Part shown: positions 19,968-30,786 of the stretch, piece by piece
How the letters are laid out: every line of letters begins with the position of its first letter
How positions within the stretch are numbered: the stretch's first letter is position 1
Origin: Candidatus Gastranaerophilales bacterium
GTDB taxonomy: Bacteria; Cyanobacteriota; Vampirovibrionia; Gastranaerophilales; Gastranaerophilaceae
DNA length: 64,000 nt
Assembly (NCBI GenBank): GCA_944324915.1
Contig: CALUYD010000001.1
Span: forward strand, 248,001-312,000
Direction of reading: 5' to 3'
Notes under the pieces: model-generated
What the model saw: the letters and a program-made list of their open reading frames with translations, nothing else
The model's database searches: none
Told to the model about the DNA's origin: nothing
Translations under genes and position numbers: made by a program

Positions 19968-22547
19968 TTAAATTTTTTCAAAAATTATTTTATCATCTTT
20001 AGTATCAATCTTTATCTTATCACCGTCTTTAAAATTACCTTTTAAAAGTTCTTTTGACAATGGATTTTCAATCAATTGACGAATTGTTCTTTTTAGCGGT
20101 CTTGCACCATACATCGGATTATATCCTTGAATTGCAAGAAATTCTTTAGCTTCTTGTGTTATTTCAAGTTCAATTTTTCTTTCTGATAATAAATTTCTTA
20201 AATATTCAACTTGAATATCCACAATTTTTGATAGATTATCTAAAGTCAAAGCGTCAAAGAATATTATTTCATCAATACGATTTAAAAATTCGGGTTTAAA
20301 ATATTCTCTTAATTTTTGGGTTATTTCTTCTTTTTCTTGTTCTTTATTCTTTTCGCCCATCATACCTTTTAGTGCATTATCAAGAATAATATTTGAACCT
20401 ATATTAGATGTTAAAATTATAATCGTATTTTTAAAATCAACAGTTCTTCCTTTTGAATCGGTCAATCTGCCATCATCAAATATTTGAAGCATTAAATTAA
20501 ATACATCAGGATGAGCTTTTTCAATTTCATCAAAAAGAATAACACTATATGGTTTTTTTCTAACTGCTTGAGTTAATTGACCGCCTTCATCATATCCGAC
20601 ATAACCCGGAGGTGCACCAATTAAACGAGCAATAGAGTGTTTTTCCATATATTCTGACATATCAATTCTAATTAAGCTATCTTCATCTAAGAACATAAAT
20701 TTAGCTAAAGCCTTAGCAAGCTCAGTTTTACCAACACCTGTTGGGCCTAAGAATAAAAATGTTCCGATAGGTCTTTTAGGGTCAGATAAACCGCTTCTTG
20801 CACGTCTTATTGAATCAGATATAACATTAACAGCTTCATCTTGTCCTATAACTTGTTTGTGCAAAGTATCTTCCATTTCTAACAATTTTTGACTTTCTTC
20901 TTCAACAAGTTTAGAAACAGGAACACCTGTCCATTTTGAAATTACTTGAGCTATATCTTCTTCATCAATTTCTTCTTTTAAAAGAGTGTTTTTATGTTCT
21001 TGATTTTTGCAATTTTTTAATTGCTCAATTAGCTCAGGCAATTTACCATATTGCAATTTAGCTGCAAGTTCAAGATTATAATCTCTTTGAGCTTGTTCAA
21101 TTTGGTGTTTAACTTGTTCAATTTCAGCTTTTATTTCAACTTCGCCTTTAATTGATTGTTTTTCTTTTTCCCATTGAGTTTTTAATACATCAATTTTAGA
21201 ATTAATTTCATCAAGACTTTTTTGGACTTTTGAAATTTTTTCTTCATCATTATCATCTTTTAAAGATTGCAATTCAATTTGTAGTTGAAGTTTTTGACGC
21301 TCAAGTTTATCAAGTTCTTCAGGCATTGAATCAATTTCAATCCTAACAGCACTTGATGCTTCATCCACAAGGTCAATCGCTTTATCAGGAAGAAATCTAT
21401 CAGGGATATATCTTGCTGATAATTTTGCAGCAGCAACAAGCGCTGAATCTTTAATTCTTATACCATGGTGAACTTCGTATTTATCTTTTAAACCTCTTAA
21501 AATTGAAATAGTATCTTCAACAGATGGTTCATCAACTAAAATCGGTTGAAAACGACGTTCAAGAGCAGGGTCTTTTTCAATATATTTTCTATATTCATTT
21601 ATTGTTGTAGCACCAAGTGTTCTTACTTTGCCACGAGCTAACATCGGTTTTAATAAATTACCCGCATCAGCTGTTCCTTCAGCACCACCAGCACCCACAA
21701 CAGTATGCAATTCATCAATAAACATGATGATTTGACCGTCTGATTTTTCAACTTCTTTTAAAACTTTTTTAAGTCTTTCTTCAAATTCACCTCTAAATTT
21801 AGCACCGGCTATTAAAGCTCCCATATCTAAAGATATTAAGGTAGTATCTTTAAGACTTTCAGGAACATCACCTCTAATAATTCTATTTGCTAAACCTTCA
21901 ACAATGGCAGTTTTACCAACACCTGCTTCACCAATTAAACAGGGGTTATTTTTTGTTCTACGATTTAGCACTTGAATTATTCTTCTTATTTCTTCATCTC
22001 TACCTATAACAGGGTCTAGTTTGCCTTCTTTTGCTAGTTTTGTTAAATCGATTGAATATTTTTCTATTATTTTATAATCTTCATCAGCATTTTTATTATC
22101 CACTTTTTTATCCCCCCTAATATTTTTCATAGCGGTTAAAATTTTATTTTGTGTAATTTGATATTTTTCAACAATTCTTTTAATATCTGAATCATTATTT
22201 TCAATTAAAGCCAATAAAATATGTTCAAAAGTAACATATTTATCTTTTAATTCCTGTGCTTTTTGTGAAGCTAGTTCAAATAACATTAAACAATTTTTTG
22301 AAAAATAAATTTTATCTGAAATTTCATTAATTTTTGCAAGATTATTCAGCGCATTTTGAATATCACTTGAAAATAAATTTGTATTTAGTTTTAATTCAGC
22401 TAAAAGTGACATTATATTATCCATTGAACTTTTTGAAATTGCAGATAATATATGTATCGGCTCAATCAAAGTATTATGATTTTCAAGCGCAAGATTTTGC
22501 GCGTCATAAATCAATTCTTTTGTTGTATCGGTAAAATTATCAAACAT
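19968..22547 (-). CDS. clpB: Disaggregase chaperone ClpB
   Basis: ClpB pulls polypeptides out of aggregates together with DnaK. The 859-residue protein has the Clp N-domain (1-145), AAA+ module one with Walker A 'GEAGVGKT' (206-213), the long coiled-coil middle domain (about 400-520) that separates ClpB from ClpA/ClpC, and AAA+ module two with 'GPTGVGKTE' and '[16 protein letters not shown]', ending in the D2-small domain '[15 protein letters not shown]'. Length is normal. No CIRCE or other operator is recognised upstream. Confidence 0.96.
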   Translation of the reverse strand: MFDNFTDTTKELIYDAQNLALENHNTLIEPIHILSAISKSSMDNIMSLLAELKLNTNLFSSDIQNALNNLAKINEISDKIYFSKNCLMLFELASQKAQELKDKYVTFEHILLALIENNDSDIKRIVEKYQITQNKILTAMKNIRGDKKVDNKNADEDYKIIEKYSIDLTKLAKEGKLDPVIGRDEEIRRIIQVLNRRTKNNPCLIGEAGVGKTAIVEGLANRIIRGDVPESLKDTTLISLDMGALIAGAKFRGEFEERLKKVLKEVEKSDGQIIMFIDELHTVVGAGGAEGTADAGNLLKPMLARGKVRTLGATTINEYRKYIEKDPALERRFQPILVDEPSVEDTISILRGLKDKYEVHHGIRIKDSALVAAAKLSARYIPDRFLPDKAIDLVDEASSAVRIEIDSMPEELDKLERQKLQLQIELQSLKDDNDEEKISKVQKSLDEINSKIDVLKTQWEKEKQSIKGEVEIKAEIEQVKHQIEQAQRDYNLELAAKLQYGKLPELIEQLKNCKNQEHKNTLLKEEIDEEDIAQVISKWTGVPVSKLVEEESQKLLEMEDTLHKQVIGQDEAVNVISDSIRRARSGLSDPKRPIGTFLFLGPTGVGKTELAKALAKFMFLDEDSLIRIDMSEYMEKHSIARLIGAPPGYVGYDEGGQLTQAVRKKPYSVILFDEIEKAHPDVFNLMLQIFDDGRLTDSKGRTVDFKNTIIILTSNIGSNIILDNALKGMMGEKNKEQEKEEITQKLREYFKPEFLNRIDEIIFFDALTLDNLSKIVDIQVEYLRNLLSERKIELEITQEAKEFLAIQGYNPMYGARPLKRTIRQLIENPLSKELLKGNFKDGDKIKIDTKDDKIIFEKI

Positions 22548-22635
22548 ATAAACCTCATAAATATTAATATTGGCTCTATTTTTATTTTATAAGGTTTTTT
22601 TTCAAATTTTCTAAAATTAATCTTATTTTAATTAT

Positions 22636-25152
22636 TTAAAACATCTTTAATCCTGATGTTGTTGTATCGAGAGTTTTTTCTCCGGCTTTTGTAAATTCAA
22701 CAACATAGCTTGAATTATTGTTATCTTTTAATATTTCCTTAACTTTTCCAACACCGAATTGAACATGAAAAACTCTTGTTCCTATTGGAAATAAACCTAT
22801 ATTTCTATCTTTAAAACAATCACGCGTTTCGCTTGCTTTTTGTTTTGCTTTTGCAATCATATCGGCAATATTAACTGATTGTTTGGGTTCATCTTGTTTA
22901 TCTTGCTTTTTAATAACTTTAGCATTAATTTGTTTATAATTAATTTTACCTAACGAAGAAGCTAAATTATTTGGCGCAGTAGCATTTTGTGCTTTAGTTG
23001 CGCTTGCTTTTATTCTTGCTATTGAACTTAATAAATTATTTGAAGAACCAGATTGTGTTGATGTTGTTTTTTCTTGATATTTCTTTTCTTTTGCTTTTGA
23101 TACAGCAGATGAAAAACTTGATTTATAAGATGTATCAGAACCTTTCATCTTGATTGATTCTTCATCAATTAATTCAAAAGGAATTTCATTTAAAAATCTG
23201 CTTTTAGGATTTGTTTGATAATTTCCAAAAACTTTTCTTGATTTAGCGTAAGTTAAGAATAATTTTTCCTTAGCTCTTGTAATACCTACATACATTAATC
23301 TTCTTTCTTCTTCAAGCTCGCTATTTTGAGCACCAAAACCAATTGAGCGAGAATGAGGGAAAATTCCTTCTTCTAAACCAATCAAAAATACAACAGGAAA
23401 TTCTAACCCTTTTGCAGCATGCAAAGTCATTAATGTAACTGCTTGCTCATCTTTTTTATCTTTATCAGCTTCATCAATATCAGATACTAAAGCTACTTGA
23501 GATAAAAAGTTCCCTAAAGGCCCCATATCATCTTCGGCATCCAAGCTAAAATCATCTTGTTCAAATTCTTTAACTACATTTATAAATTCTTCCAAGTTTT
23601 CTAATCTTGATTGATTTTCAATATTATCTTCTTGTCTTAAAGCTGGAGAATAACCTGTCTTTTCTAAAACAAAAGCAACAAAATCTGATAAAGAATATTC
23701 ATTTTGATAAGATGTAATTTCTTCAATTGTTGCAAAGAAATTTTGTAATTTAGCTTTTGTTGAAGCATTAATATCTTCAATTTCATCAAGATGTTTTAAT
23801 GCTTCATAAATACTTATTTCTCTTTCATCTGCCCAAGCGGATATTTTACTTATTGTTTTATCGCCTATATTTCTTTTAGGTTCATTAATGATACGTTTTA
23901 GAGCTTGCGAATCATTATGGTTATAGATTAATTTTAAATATGCAATTATATCTTTAATTTCTTTTCTATCATAGAACTTTAATCCTCCAACTATTCTATA
24001 TGGTATAGAATAGCTCATCAGCGCTTCTTCAATCGAGCGAGATTGAGAGTTTGTTCTATATAAAATAGCAATATCATTTTTATTTACTCTTAAATTTTCA
24101 ATTTTTTTTGCAACATATCTGCTTTCAGAAAAATTATCCATAGCTTCAAAAAGGCTTATTTTTTCACCTTCGCCTTTATTTGAATAAAGATTTTTTTCTA
24201 AACGTTCCTCGTTATTTTTAATAACTTCATTTGCTGCTTTTAAGATAGTTCCTGTGGAGCGGTAATTTTGCTCTAATTTAATTAAAGACGTATTTTTATA
24301 ATCTGATTGAAAATTTAAAATTATTTTAAAATCAGCACCACGCCAAGAATAAATTGATTGATCAACATCACCTACCGCACAAAGTGAACCTATTTTATCC
24401 TTTTTACAATCAATAGGATAGAGCATATTAATTAAATCATATTGAGCTTTATTTGTGTCTTGAAATTCATCAACAAGAATATGTTTAAATCTATCCTCAT
24501 ATTTTTTTCTCACTTGCTCATTTTCTTTTAATAAATTAACGCTCAACATAAGCATATCGTCAAAATCAAGCGCATTATTTAAAGCTAATTGACGCTCATA
24601 TTCATAATAAACTTCAGAAATTTTTTGAGTATAATAATCTCTTGCTAAAGTAGCGTAAGCATAAGCATCTTGCATTTTATTTTTAGCATTTGAAATAGCA
24701 GCTTTAATAGCCTTAACTTCAAAAGATTTTTCATCAATATTTAATTTTTTAAGGGCATTTTTTATAATGGTTTTAGTATCTGTATCATCATAAATAACAT
24801 AATTATTATCCCATTTTCTGCCATCTTTTGTTTTGTAGTTTTCTAAATCTCTTCTTAAAATTCTTCCGCAAATATTGTGGAATGTTCCAACCCACATTCT
24901 TTTTACTATATCTTCTCCAAGATATAATGATAATCTTTGTTGCATTTCTTTAGCTGCTTTATTTGTAAAAGTAACAGCTAAAATATCATTAGGAGAAACA
25001 CCTGATTTAACTAAATTTGCAATACGAGAAGTTAAAACTTTTGTTTTACCAGAGCCTGCGCCTGCTAAAACCAAAATTGTACCGTTTTTTTTAGTAACTG
25101 CTTCGTTTTGTTGTTCATTTAATCCTTTTAAAAATTCGGCACTGTTTTGCAT
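22636..25152 (-). CDS. pcrA: ATP-dependent DNA helicase, UvrD/PcrA family
   Basis: A 3'-5' superfamily 1 helicase for repair and for clearing replication or recombination intermediates. I set the start at 25152 ('MQNSAEFLKGLNEQQ'), as the 14 upstream residues of the longest frame are atypical for the family. The 838-residue protein has Walker A 'AGAGSGKT' (30-37), 'GTFHNICGRILR', 'VDEFQDTN', 'GDVDQSIYSWRGA', 'EQNYRS', 'VTLMTLHAAKGLEFPVVF' and 'GITRAKEKLFL'. The C-terminal 200 residues hold a low-complexity Ser/Lys linker and the PcrA-type Tudor-like end 'GTRVFHVQFGVGKV'. That end favours PcrA (RNA polymerase-interacting) over Rep. Confidence 0.94.
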   Translation of the reverse strand: MQNSAEFLKGLNEQQNEAVTKKNGTILVLAGAGSGKTKVLTSRIANLVKSGVSPNDILAVTFTNKAAKEMQQRLSLYLGEDIVKRMWVGTFHNICGRILRRDLENYKTKDGRKWDNNYVIYDDTDTKTIIKNALKKLNIDEKSFEVKAIKAAISNAKNKMQDAYAYATLARDYYTQKISEVYYEYERQLALNNALDFDDMLMLSVNLLKENEQVRKKYEDRFKHILVDEFQDTNKAQYDLINMLYPIDCKKDKIGSLCAVGDVDQSIYSWRGADFKIILNFQSDYKNTSLIKLEQNYRSTGTILKAANEVIKNNEERLEKNLYSNKGEGEKISLFEAMDNFSESRYVAKKIENLRVNKNDIAILYRTNSQSRSIEEALMSYSIPYRIVGGLKFYDRKEIKDIIAYLKLIYNHNDSQALKRIINEPKRNIGDKTISKISAWADEREISIYEALKHLDEIEDINASTKAKLQNFFATIEEITSYQNEYSLSDFVAFVLEKTGYSPALRQEDNIENQSRLENLEEFINVVKEFEQDDFSLDAEDDMGPLGNFLSQVALVSDIDEADKDKKDEQAVTLMTLHAAKGLEFPVVFLIGLEEGIFPHSRSIGFGAQNSELEEERRLMYVGITRAKEKLFLTYAKSRKVFGNYQTNPKSRFLNEIPFELIDEESIKMKGSDTSYKSSFSSAVSKAKEKKYQEKTTSTQSGSSNNLLSSIARIKASATKAQNATAPNNLASSLGKINYKQINAKVIKKQDKQDEPKQSVNIADMIAKAKQKASETRDCFKDRNIGLFPIGTRVFHVQFGVGKVKEILKDNNNSSYVVEFTKAGEKTLDTTTSGLKMF

Positions 25153-25264
25153 TAATGTCCTAAATCCTCTTAACTCGATTTTATATATTCCCAAAAATGT
25201 GGAAATATGATATTATTATATTCAATATTATACAGGAAAAATTTTAAAGGAATAAGTAAAAAAT

Positions 25265-25828
25265 ATGGAAGAAAATTTCGACAAACAAAATCAACATTCA
25301 ATTATGGTGCCTCTTGAAGATATGGACACAGTTGAGGAAAATGATAGTGATGTCGATGTATTAGCTCAAGAATTAGCTACAATCAGACAAAGTGCTAAAA
25401 AAATTGCAATTATCGGTTCAAGAAATCTTACAATTACTCATCAACAAATTATTGAAACATTAACAACAAGCCTTGTTATGCAAGGAAATACAATAATTAC
25501 ATCAGGCGGTTCATCAGGAACAAACGCAGCAGCTATTAGAGGAGCACTTAAAGCTAATCCTGAAAAATTAAAAATTATTCTTCCTCAAACAATAGGTCAA
25601 CAACCATCAGATGTTCAAGACCAATTAATCGGTGTTCCAAATATTATTGAACATCCGGATAGAGCAATGATGACATTAGCTGATGCAAGCCGTATTTGCA
25701 ACAGAGAAATTATCTCAGAATGTCAACAATTAATTTGTTTCTTATCTCATTCATCAAATACATTACATAAAGCTGTTGAATTTGCTGAAGAATCACACAA
25801 AGTTGTTACTGTATTTTATCTGGATTAA
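25265..25828 (+). CDS. SLOG-fold (DprA/Smf-like) Rossmann protein
   Basis: The 187-residue protein has the DprA/Smf nucleotide or DNA-binding pattern: 'IAIIGSRNLTITHQQII' (47-63), 'TIITSGGSSGTNAAAIRGAL' (78-97), and 'CQQLICFLSHSSNTLHKAVEFA' near the C terminus. DprA loads RecA onto incoming single-stranded DNA in transformation; short homologues are often of unknown role. It lacks the SAM and winged-helix domains of canonical DprA, and the N terminus (1-45) is acidic. Next to it, after a terminator, is comF, another competence-associated gene. DprA function is plausible but not proven. Confidence 0.65.
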   Translation: MEENFDKQNQHSIMVPLEDMDTVEENDSDVDVLAQELATIRQSAKKIAIIGSRNLTITHQQIIETLTTSLVMQGNTIITSGGSSGTNAAAIRGALKANPEKLKIILPQTIGQQPSDVQDQLIGVPNIIEHPDRAMMTLADASRICNREIISECQQLICFLSHSSNTLHKAVEFAEESHKVVTVFYLD

Positions 25829-25848
25829 TAATAAAATAATTTCATACT

Positions 25849-25877
25849 AAAAGACCTGTTAAATACAGGTCTTTTTT
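25849..25877 (+). terminator. Intrinsic terminator after the SLOG gene
   Basis: AAAAGACCTGT and ACAGGTCTTTT form an eleven-base-pair stem with a short loop, followed by more T. It separates the SLOG gene from comF. Confidence 0.9.
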
Positions 25878-25895
25878 AGTTAAAATTTTCCTGTC

Positions 25896-26555
25896 ATGTT
25901 TTACGGTTTTAAGAAGATAATAAGTTTAATATCTAATCTTATTTATAATCAAAAATGCTTAATTTGCGATTGTGCAAAAACTGATGATTTATTGTGCAAA
26001 AACTGTTTAAAATCTGTTCATTATTTATCGAGTTTTCCACAAAAGATTTATAATCAAATTCCAATTTTTTGCGCAACTTTATACAAAGATACGGTAAAAA
26101 AATTAATTCAAAAGTTAAAATTTTCACACAATAAAAAATGTGCAATCCCTTTAGCCAGAATACTTTTTAGCTATTTTGAAAAATTAAATTTAAAAGATGA
26201 TTTTATTATTGTATATCCGCCTTCTTTTTTTACAAAAAACTTCCAAAGAGGCTACAATCCAATGTTTTTAATAGTTAAAGAGTTTTCAAAATTAGCTGAT
26301 TTATCTTACAAAAAAGATTTAATATTAAAAATAAAACCCACAAAACCGCAGTATAAAGCTAAAAATAGACACAAAAATATAAAAGACAGTTTTAAAATCA
26401 ATGAAAAATATATTGAATTATTTAAAGATAAAAAAATCCTTATAATTGATGATATAACTACATCAGGGGCTACTTTAGAAGAATTAATAAATTGCTTTTT
26501 AAATGTTGGAATTAAAAATATTATCTGTTTAACAATTTCAAAAGCATCTGTTTAA
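25896..26555 (+). CDS. comF: ComF-family phosphoribosyltransferase-like protein
   Basis: ComF proteins support uptake of single-stranded DNA and carry a phosphoribosyltransferase fold. The 219-residue protein has the N-terminal zinc finger 'CLICDCAKTDDLLCKNC' and the C-terminal PRPP loop 'ILIIDDITTSGATLEEL', with 'YPPSFFTKNFQRGYNPM' between (a version of the family's P.....RGFNQ segment). Length is typical (about 220-240). It begins only 20 bases after a terminator, so its promoter must overlap it or transcription must read through. Confidence 0.87.
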   Translation: MFYGFKKIISLISNLIYNQKCLICDCAKTDDLLCKNCLKSVHYLSSFPQKIYNQIPIFCATLYKDTVKKLIQKLKFSHNKKCAIPLARILFSYFEKLNLKDDFIIVYPPSFFTKNFQRGYNPMFLIVKEFSKLADLSYKKDLILKIKPTKPQYKAKNRHKNIKDSFKINEKYIELFKDKKILIIDDITTSGATLEELINCFLNVGIKNIICLTISKASV

Positions 26556-26582
26556 AAACTGTTGAAAAAATCAACAAGTTTT
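26555..26582 (+). terminator. Possible weak terminator after comF
   Basis: AAAACTGTTGA, loop AAAAA, TCAACA then A-bulged GTTTT forms an imperfect stem of about 11 pairs starting at the comF stop. There is no long T run beyond the GTTTT arm. Confidence 0.4.
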
Positions 26583-26725
26583 GAACATGTAAAAATTCAA
26601 TAATAGCAATACTTTTAATACTTTTTGCACAAATATTTTGTCTTTATTATATATTATTAAATTTATATTTAAATATATATATTTATATAATACAAACACA
26701 TTTTAAAAAACCAAATAGGGGGTAT

Positions 26726-26753
26726 TTGTCAGATTTAGTTTTTATACTATAAT
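26726..26753 (+). promoter_or_regulatory. Promoter of dnaN
   Basis: TTGTCA (26726-26731) and TATAAT (26748-26753) are 16 bases apart, 30 bases ahead of the dnaN start. Upstream, 26635-26705 is almost pure A+T. Confidence 0.7.
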
Positions 26754-26783
26754 TTTAGAATAAATACTAAGGAGGCTTTGCCA

Positions 26784-27908
26784 GTGGAAATTGTTTTAAA
26801 TAAAGAAGATTTTTCAAACGGAATTAAGATTGTTGAAAAAATCACATCTCAAAAAGCAATTCAGCCAATTTTATCCAATATTTTAATTGAAGCTGTATCA
26901 AGCGATAGAGTTAAATTTTGTGCAACAGATTTAAATTTGGCAATTAATTATAAAATTCCTGCTCAAGTTGACGGGTTCGGTGCTATAACAATATCTGCAA
27001 GAAAAATTTCTGAAATTGTTTCAAAATTATCTTCAACAGAAGTTACATTAAAAACTCAAGAAGATAGCGACAATGTAAAAGTTAAAAGCGGAAAAACAGA
27101 ATTTGATTTAATCGGTTTAAATGCTTTGGAATTTCCTAAAATAATTAATGATACAGATAATGTTGAAGAAAAAATTGTAACTTTAAATAAAAATGAATTT
27201 TCAAAAGCAATTAAACAAGTTATTTTTGCTGTTTCATCTCAAGAAACACAAGCTGTTTTAACAGGTGTTTGTTTTAATATTGAAAATAATATTTTAGAAC
27301 TTGCAGCAACTGACGGTAACAGACTAACAAGAATACAAAAAGAAATTTCAACACCAACTGATGAATTGATTAATTTTATAGTTCCTGCTAAAACTTTAGC
27401 GGAAGTTCAAAGAATTTCATCAATTGTTGAAGATGAAAATATTACTTTGAAAATTCAAAAAAATAAAATATTATTTGAATTTGAAAATTTAACATTCCAA
27501 TCAAGATTAATTGATGGTATTTATCCTAAATATCAACAATTAATTCCAAATTCAGGGGAAAGAAAAATCATAATAGATAGAGCTGAATTGATTAATTCAA
27601 TTGAAAGAGTTTCTGTTATGGTTAATGATAGAACAAATGTCATGAAATTTAATTTTACTCAAGGTCAATTAGAGATTATGGCAGATACTCCTGAAGCCGG
27701 AAGATCAAAAGATTATATTGATATAGAATATAATTTTGATGATATGTTAACTGCTTTTAATTATAAATATGTATTAGACGGTTTAAAGAATATGGATTCT
27801 AAAAATGTTGAAATTGAAATTTCAGACGTTTTAGCAGCATCTATTTTTAAACCACAAGATGACAAGAATAATTATATTTGTTTAATTATGCCTGTTAAAG
27901 TTCAATAG
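26784..27908 (+). CDS. dnaN: DNA polymerase III beta sliding clamp
   Basis: DnaN is the ring that tethers the replicative polymerase. I place the start at GTG 26784, eight bases after GGAGG (26771-26775); a TTG at 26778 would be only two bases from it. The 374-residue protein shows the three clamp domains, with 'LSNILIEA', 'TEFDLIGLNALEFPKI', 'AATDGNRLT', 'FQSRLIDGIYPKYQQLIP' and the terminal 'CLIMPVKVQ' near the hydrophobic cleft (family consensus YLIMPMRL). It is followed closely by thrB and mnmG, so an operon is likely. Confidence 0.96.
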   Translation: MEIVLNKEDFSNGIKIVEKITSQKAIQPILSNILIEAVSSDRVKFCATDLNLAINYKIPAQVDGFGAITISARKISEIVSKLSSTEVTLKTQEDSDNVKVKSGKTEFDLIGLNALEFPKIINDTDNVEEKIVTLNKNEFSKAIKQVIFAVSSQETQAVLTGVCFNIENNILELAATDGNRLTRIQKEISTPTDELINFIVPAKTLAEVQRISSIVEDENITLKIQKNKILFEFENLTFQSRLIDGIYPKYQQLIPNSGERKIIIDRAELINSIERVSVMVNDRTNVMKFNFTQGQLEIMADTPEAGRSKDYIDIEYNFDDMLTAFNYKYVLDGLKNMDSKNVEIEISDVLAASIFKPQDDKNNYICLIMPVKVQ

Positions 27909-27916
27909 GAAAAATT

Positions 27917-28849
27917 ATGAAAGTAAGCGTTAAAACACCTGCAACAATAGCGAATTTAGGCTGTGGATTTGATTCTTTCGGCTTAGCTTTGCCTTTATAT
28001 AATGTAGTTTCGGTTGAAGAAACAGTTTTACCAGGGTCGGGTATTGAAATTAATATCATTAATGAAAAAAATAATACCGATAATGAATTAACTGATGTTG
28101 CAACCGATAAAACAAATATTGTATATAAAGCAATTGAATTATTATATAATTTCATAGGTCAAATACCTAATGAGCTTAAAATTACAATTAAAACACAAAT
28201 TCCTATCGGTCGTGGCTTAGGTTCATCTTCATCTGTTATTGTTGGTGGTTTAATTGCAGCTAATGAATTACTAGGCAGACCCGCCGATCAAAAGGTTTTA
28301 ATGTCTATTGCAACAGAAATAGAAGGACATCCTGATAATATAACTCCTGCTTTTTTAGGCGGCGTTACAATGTCATCTTGGGAAGAGGATGGTTCTGTTA
28401 TATATAGAAAATTACCTTGGAATGATGATTGGAAATTGATGGTTTGTATTCCTGATTATGAGCTTAATACAGAAATTTCTCGCTCTGTTTTACCTAAAGA
28501 AGTTCCTATGAAGGATGCTGTTTTTAACCTAAAAAGAAGCGCTATGTTTGTTGATGCGCTTTATAATAAAGATGAAGAACTTTTGAAATTGGCTCTAAAA
28601 GATAAACTTCATCAGCCATATAGAGAAAAATTAGTCCCCGGACTGTCTGATATTATGAACAATTTAAAACACACAAACGGCGTTATCGGCACTGTTTTAT
28701 GCGGTGCCGGACCCGCTGTTTTAATTGTTTATAATGGAATTAATGTTAGTGAAATAAAAGAAATAGTTACAAATTCATGGAATTATTTTAATGTTAAATG
28801 TAATTTTATGAATCTCCCCATTGAAAAAGAAGGCGCAAGTATTTTGTAA
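27917..28849 (+). CDS. thrB: Homoserine kinase
   Basis: ThrB phosphorylates homoserine in threonine synthesis. The 310-residue GHMP kinase has the N-terminal 'TPATIANLGCGFDSFGLALPLYN' region, the phosphate loop 'IPIGRGLGSSSS' and the C-terminal 'GVIGTVLCGAGPAVLI'. It starts eight bases after dnaN and overlaps mnmG by one base (TAATG). No thrA or thrC is nearby. Confidence 0.94.
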   Translation: MKVSVKTPATIANLGCGFDSFGLALPLYNVVSVEETVLPGSGIEINIINEKNNTDNELTDVATDKTNIVYKAIELLYNFIGQIPNELKITIKTQIPIGRGLGSSSSVIVGGLIAANELLGRPADQKVLMSIATEIEGHPDNITPAFLGGVTMSSWEEDGSVIYRKLPWNDDWKLMVCIPDYELNTEISRSVLPKEVPMKDAVFNLKRSAMFVDALYNKDEELLKLALKDKLHQPYREKLVPGLSDIMNNLKHTNGVIGTVLCGAGPAVLIVYNGINVSEIKEIVTNSWNYFNVKCNFMNLPIEKEGASIL

Positions 28850-30756
28850 TGTCAGATTTTGGTTTTAAATTTGATTGTATAGTAGTTGGTGCAGGTCATG
28901 CAGGAATTGAGGCTTCAATTTCAGCTTCAAGACTTGGTTTAAAAACTCTTTTAACTACTCTTGATATTGATAATATTGGTTTAATGCCTTGTAATCCTGC
29001 TATCGGGGGTCCTGCAAAATCTAATTTAGTTAGAGAAATAGACGCTCTTGGTGGTGTTATGGCAGAATTAGCAGATAGCACCTATCTTCAACTAAAAACG
29101 CTAAATTCATCCAAAGGACCCGCAGTTAGAGCGCTAAGAGCGCAATCTGATAAAAAAGAATATCGTGCAGCTGCAAGAAAATATATTGAAAATGAACCTA
29201 ATTTAATACTAAAGCAAACTCAAATTGTAGATTTGATTGTTGAAAATGATACTATTAAAGGTGTTGTTGATGAATTAGGTATAGAATATTTTGCTCCTGT
29301 TGTAATTTTAACGACAGGAACAAGCCTTGAAGGCAGAATATTTGTTGGTTTGAAACATTTTCAAGCAGGAAGATTAGGAGAAAGAAGCGCTATCGGTTTA
29401 TCTCAAAAATTGAGAGATTTAGGTTTTAATGTAAGAAAATTAAAAACAGGTACACCAGCAAGAATTGACGGCAGAACCATTGATTACTCTAAACTTGAGC
29501 TTCATCCTGGGGATGAAGTTATAGATAATATGCCTCGATTTTTTAGTTTTAAACCAAATAGACCAATTAGAAAGCAATATCCTTGTTATTTAACTAAAAC
29601 AAACGAAAAAACCCATGAAATAATTAAAGCAAATCTTGATTATTCTCCATTATATCGTGGTTTAATTACAGGTGTTGGTCCAAGATATTGCCCAAGTATT
29701 GAAGATAAAGTTATAAGATTTGCGCATAATCCTTCACATCATATTTTTATTGAGCCTGAAGGAAAAGATACTTATGAAGTTTATATTCAAGGTTTTTCAA
29801 CAAGTTTACCTATTGAAGCTCAATTTAAAATGATTCGTTCCCTACCCGGGCTTGAAAATGCTTCAATGATTAAACCTGCTTATGCGGTTGAATATGACAG
29901 CGTTTGCGCTCTTGAATTAGATAACGGTTTAATGACTAAAAAAATTAAAGGGTTGTTTTTAGCAGGTCAAATAAACGGTACATCAGGATACGAAGAAGCA
30001 GCAGCTCAAGGGCTTGTATCAGGAATTAACGCTAAAAATTATCTCGATAATAAAGAATATATTGAACTTACTCGCTCAAATTCTTATATTGGAACATTGA
30101 TTGATGATTTAATCACAAAAGATATTGATGAACCTTACAGAATGCTTACTTCAAGAAGCGAATACCGTTTGATTTTAAGACAGGATAACGCTGATTTAAG
30201 ATTAATGGAATTAGGTTATAAACAAGGTTTAGTCAAAGAAGAAGATATTCAAAGAAAACGATTTAAAGAAGCTGAAATCGAAAGACAATTCAATAAATTG
30301 AGAGATTTTAAAATTTCAGCAAATGAAAAAAATAAAGAAATTTTAGCAAAATATAATGAAAATTTAGAGCTTGGAATTAACGCTTTTGAAATTTTAAAAC
30401 GTCCTAACCTGAATTATAAAATTTTAAAAGAATTAGGCTTTAAATCAAATATTTTAACTGATGATAATTATTTAATCAGAGATATTGAAGAACAAACAGA
30501 AATTTTAATAAAATACGACGGTTATATAAAGCGTCAAATTGAGCAAATTAATAATCAAGAAAAAATGGAAAATATAAAAATTCCTGAAAATATTGATTAC
30601 AGTTCAATTAAGCAAATTTCAACAGAATCAAAAGAGAAATTAATAAAAATTAAACCTAAAACACTTGGTCAAGCTCTTAGAATTGGCGGAGTAAAACCAG
30701 CTGATGTTTCTGTTTTAATGGTTTTGATTGAACAACATAAAGCACTAAAAAAATAA
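28849..30756 (+). CDS. mnmG: tRNA uridine-5-carboxymethylaminomethyl modification enzyme MnmG (GidA)
   Basis: With MnmE, MnmG builds the cmnm5 modification at wobble uridine 34 of certain tRNAs, using FAD. The 635-residue protein starts with the FAD loop 'VVGAGHAGIEASISASRLG', has 'MPCNPAIGGPAKSNLVREIDALGG', 'LKTGTPARIDGRTIDYSKLE', 'YCPSIEDKV', 'GQINGTSGYEEAAAQGLVSG' and 'EPYRMLTSRSEYRLILRQDNAD', and the C-terminal helical domain ending 'LGQALRIGGVKPADVSVLMV'. All family blocks are intact. Confidence 0.97.
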   Translation: MSDFGFKFDCIVVGAGHAGIEASISASRLGLKTLLTTLDIDNIGLMPCNPAIGGPAKSNLVREIDALGGVMAELADSTYLQLKTLNSSKGPAVRALRAQSDKKEYRAAARKYIENEPNLILKQTQIVDLIVENDTIKGVVDELGIEYFAPVVILTTGTSLEGRIFVGLKHFQAGRLGERSAIGLSQKLRDLGFNVRKLKTGTPARIDGRTIDYSKLELHPGDEVIDNMPRFFSFKPNRPIRKQYPCYLTKTNEKTHEIIKANLDYSPLYRGLITGVGPRYCPSIEDKVIRFAHNPSHHIFIEPEGKDTYEVYIQGFSTSLPIEAQFKMIRSLPGLENASMIKPAYAVEYDSVCALELDNGLMTKKIKGLFLAGQINGTSGYEEAAAQGLVSGINAKNYLDNKEYIELTRSNSYIGTLIDDLITKDIDEPYRMLTSRSEYRLILRQDNADLRLMELGYKQGLVKEEDIQRKRFKEAEIERQFNKLRDFKISANEKNKEILAKYNENLELGINAFEILKRPNLNYKILKELGFKSNILTDDNYLIRDIEEQTEILIKYDGYIKRQIEQINNQEKMENIKIPENIDYSSIKQISTESKEKLIKIKPKTLGQALRIGGVKPADVSVLMVLIEQHKALKK

Positions 30757-30780
30757 CCCTTTAAAAGGGTTATTTTTATT
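30751..30780 (+). terminator. Intrinsic terminator at the end of mnmG
   Basis: AAATAACCCT (30751-30760), a five-base loop and AGGGTTATTT (30766-30775) overlap the mnmG stop codon; T-rich sequence follows. It may also serve the convergent gene ending at 30787. Confidence 0.85.
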
Positions 30781-30786
30781 ATAATA

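Noticed and set aside
26600-26783. AT-rich stretch before dnaN as a replication origin
   Set aside because: Only one weak DnaA-box-like sequence (TTTTGCACA, 26623) was seen; no cluster of boxes and no dnaA gene in the window.
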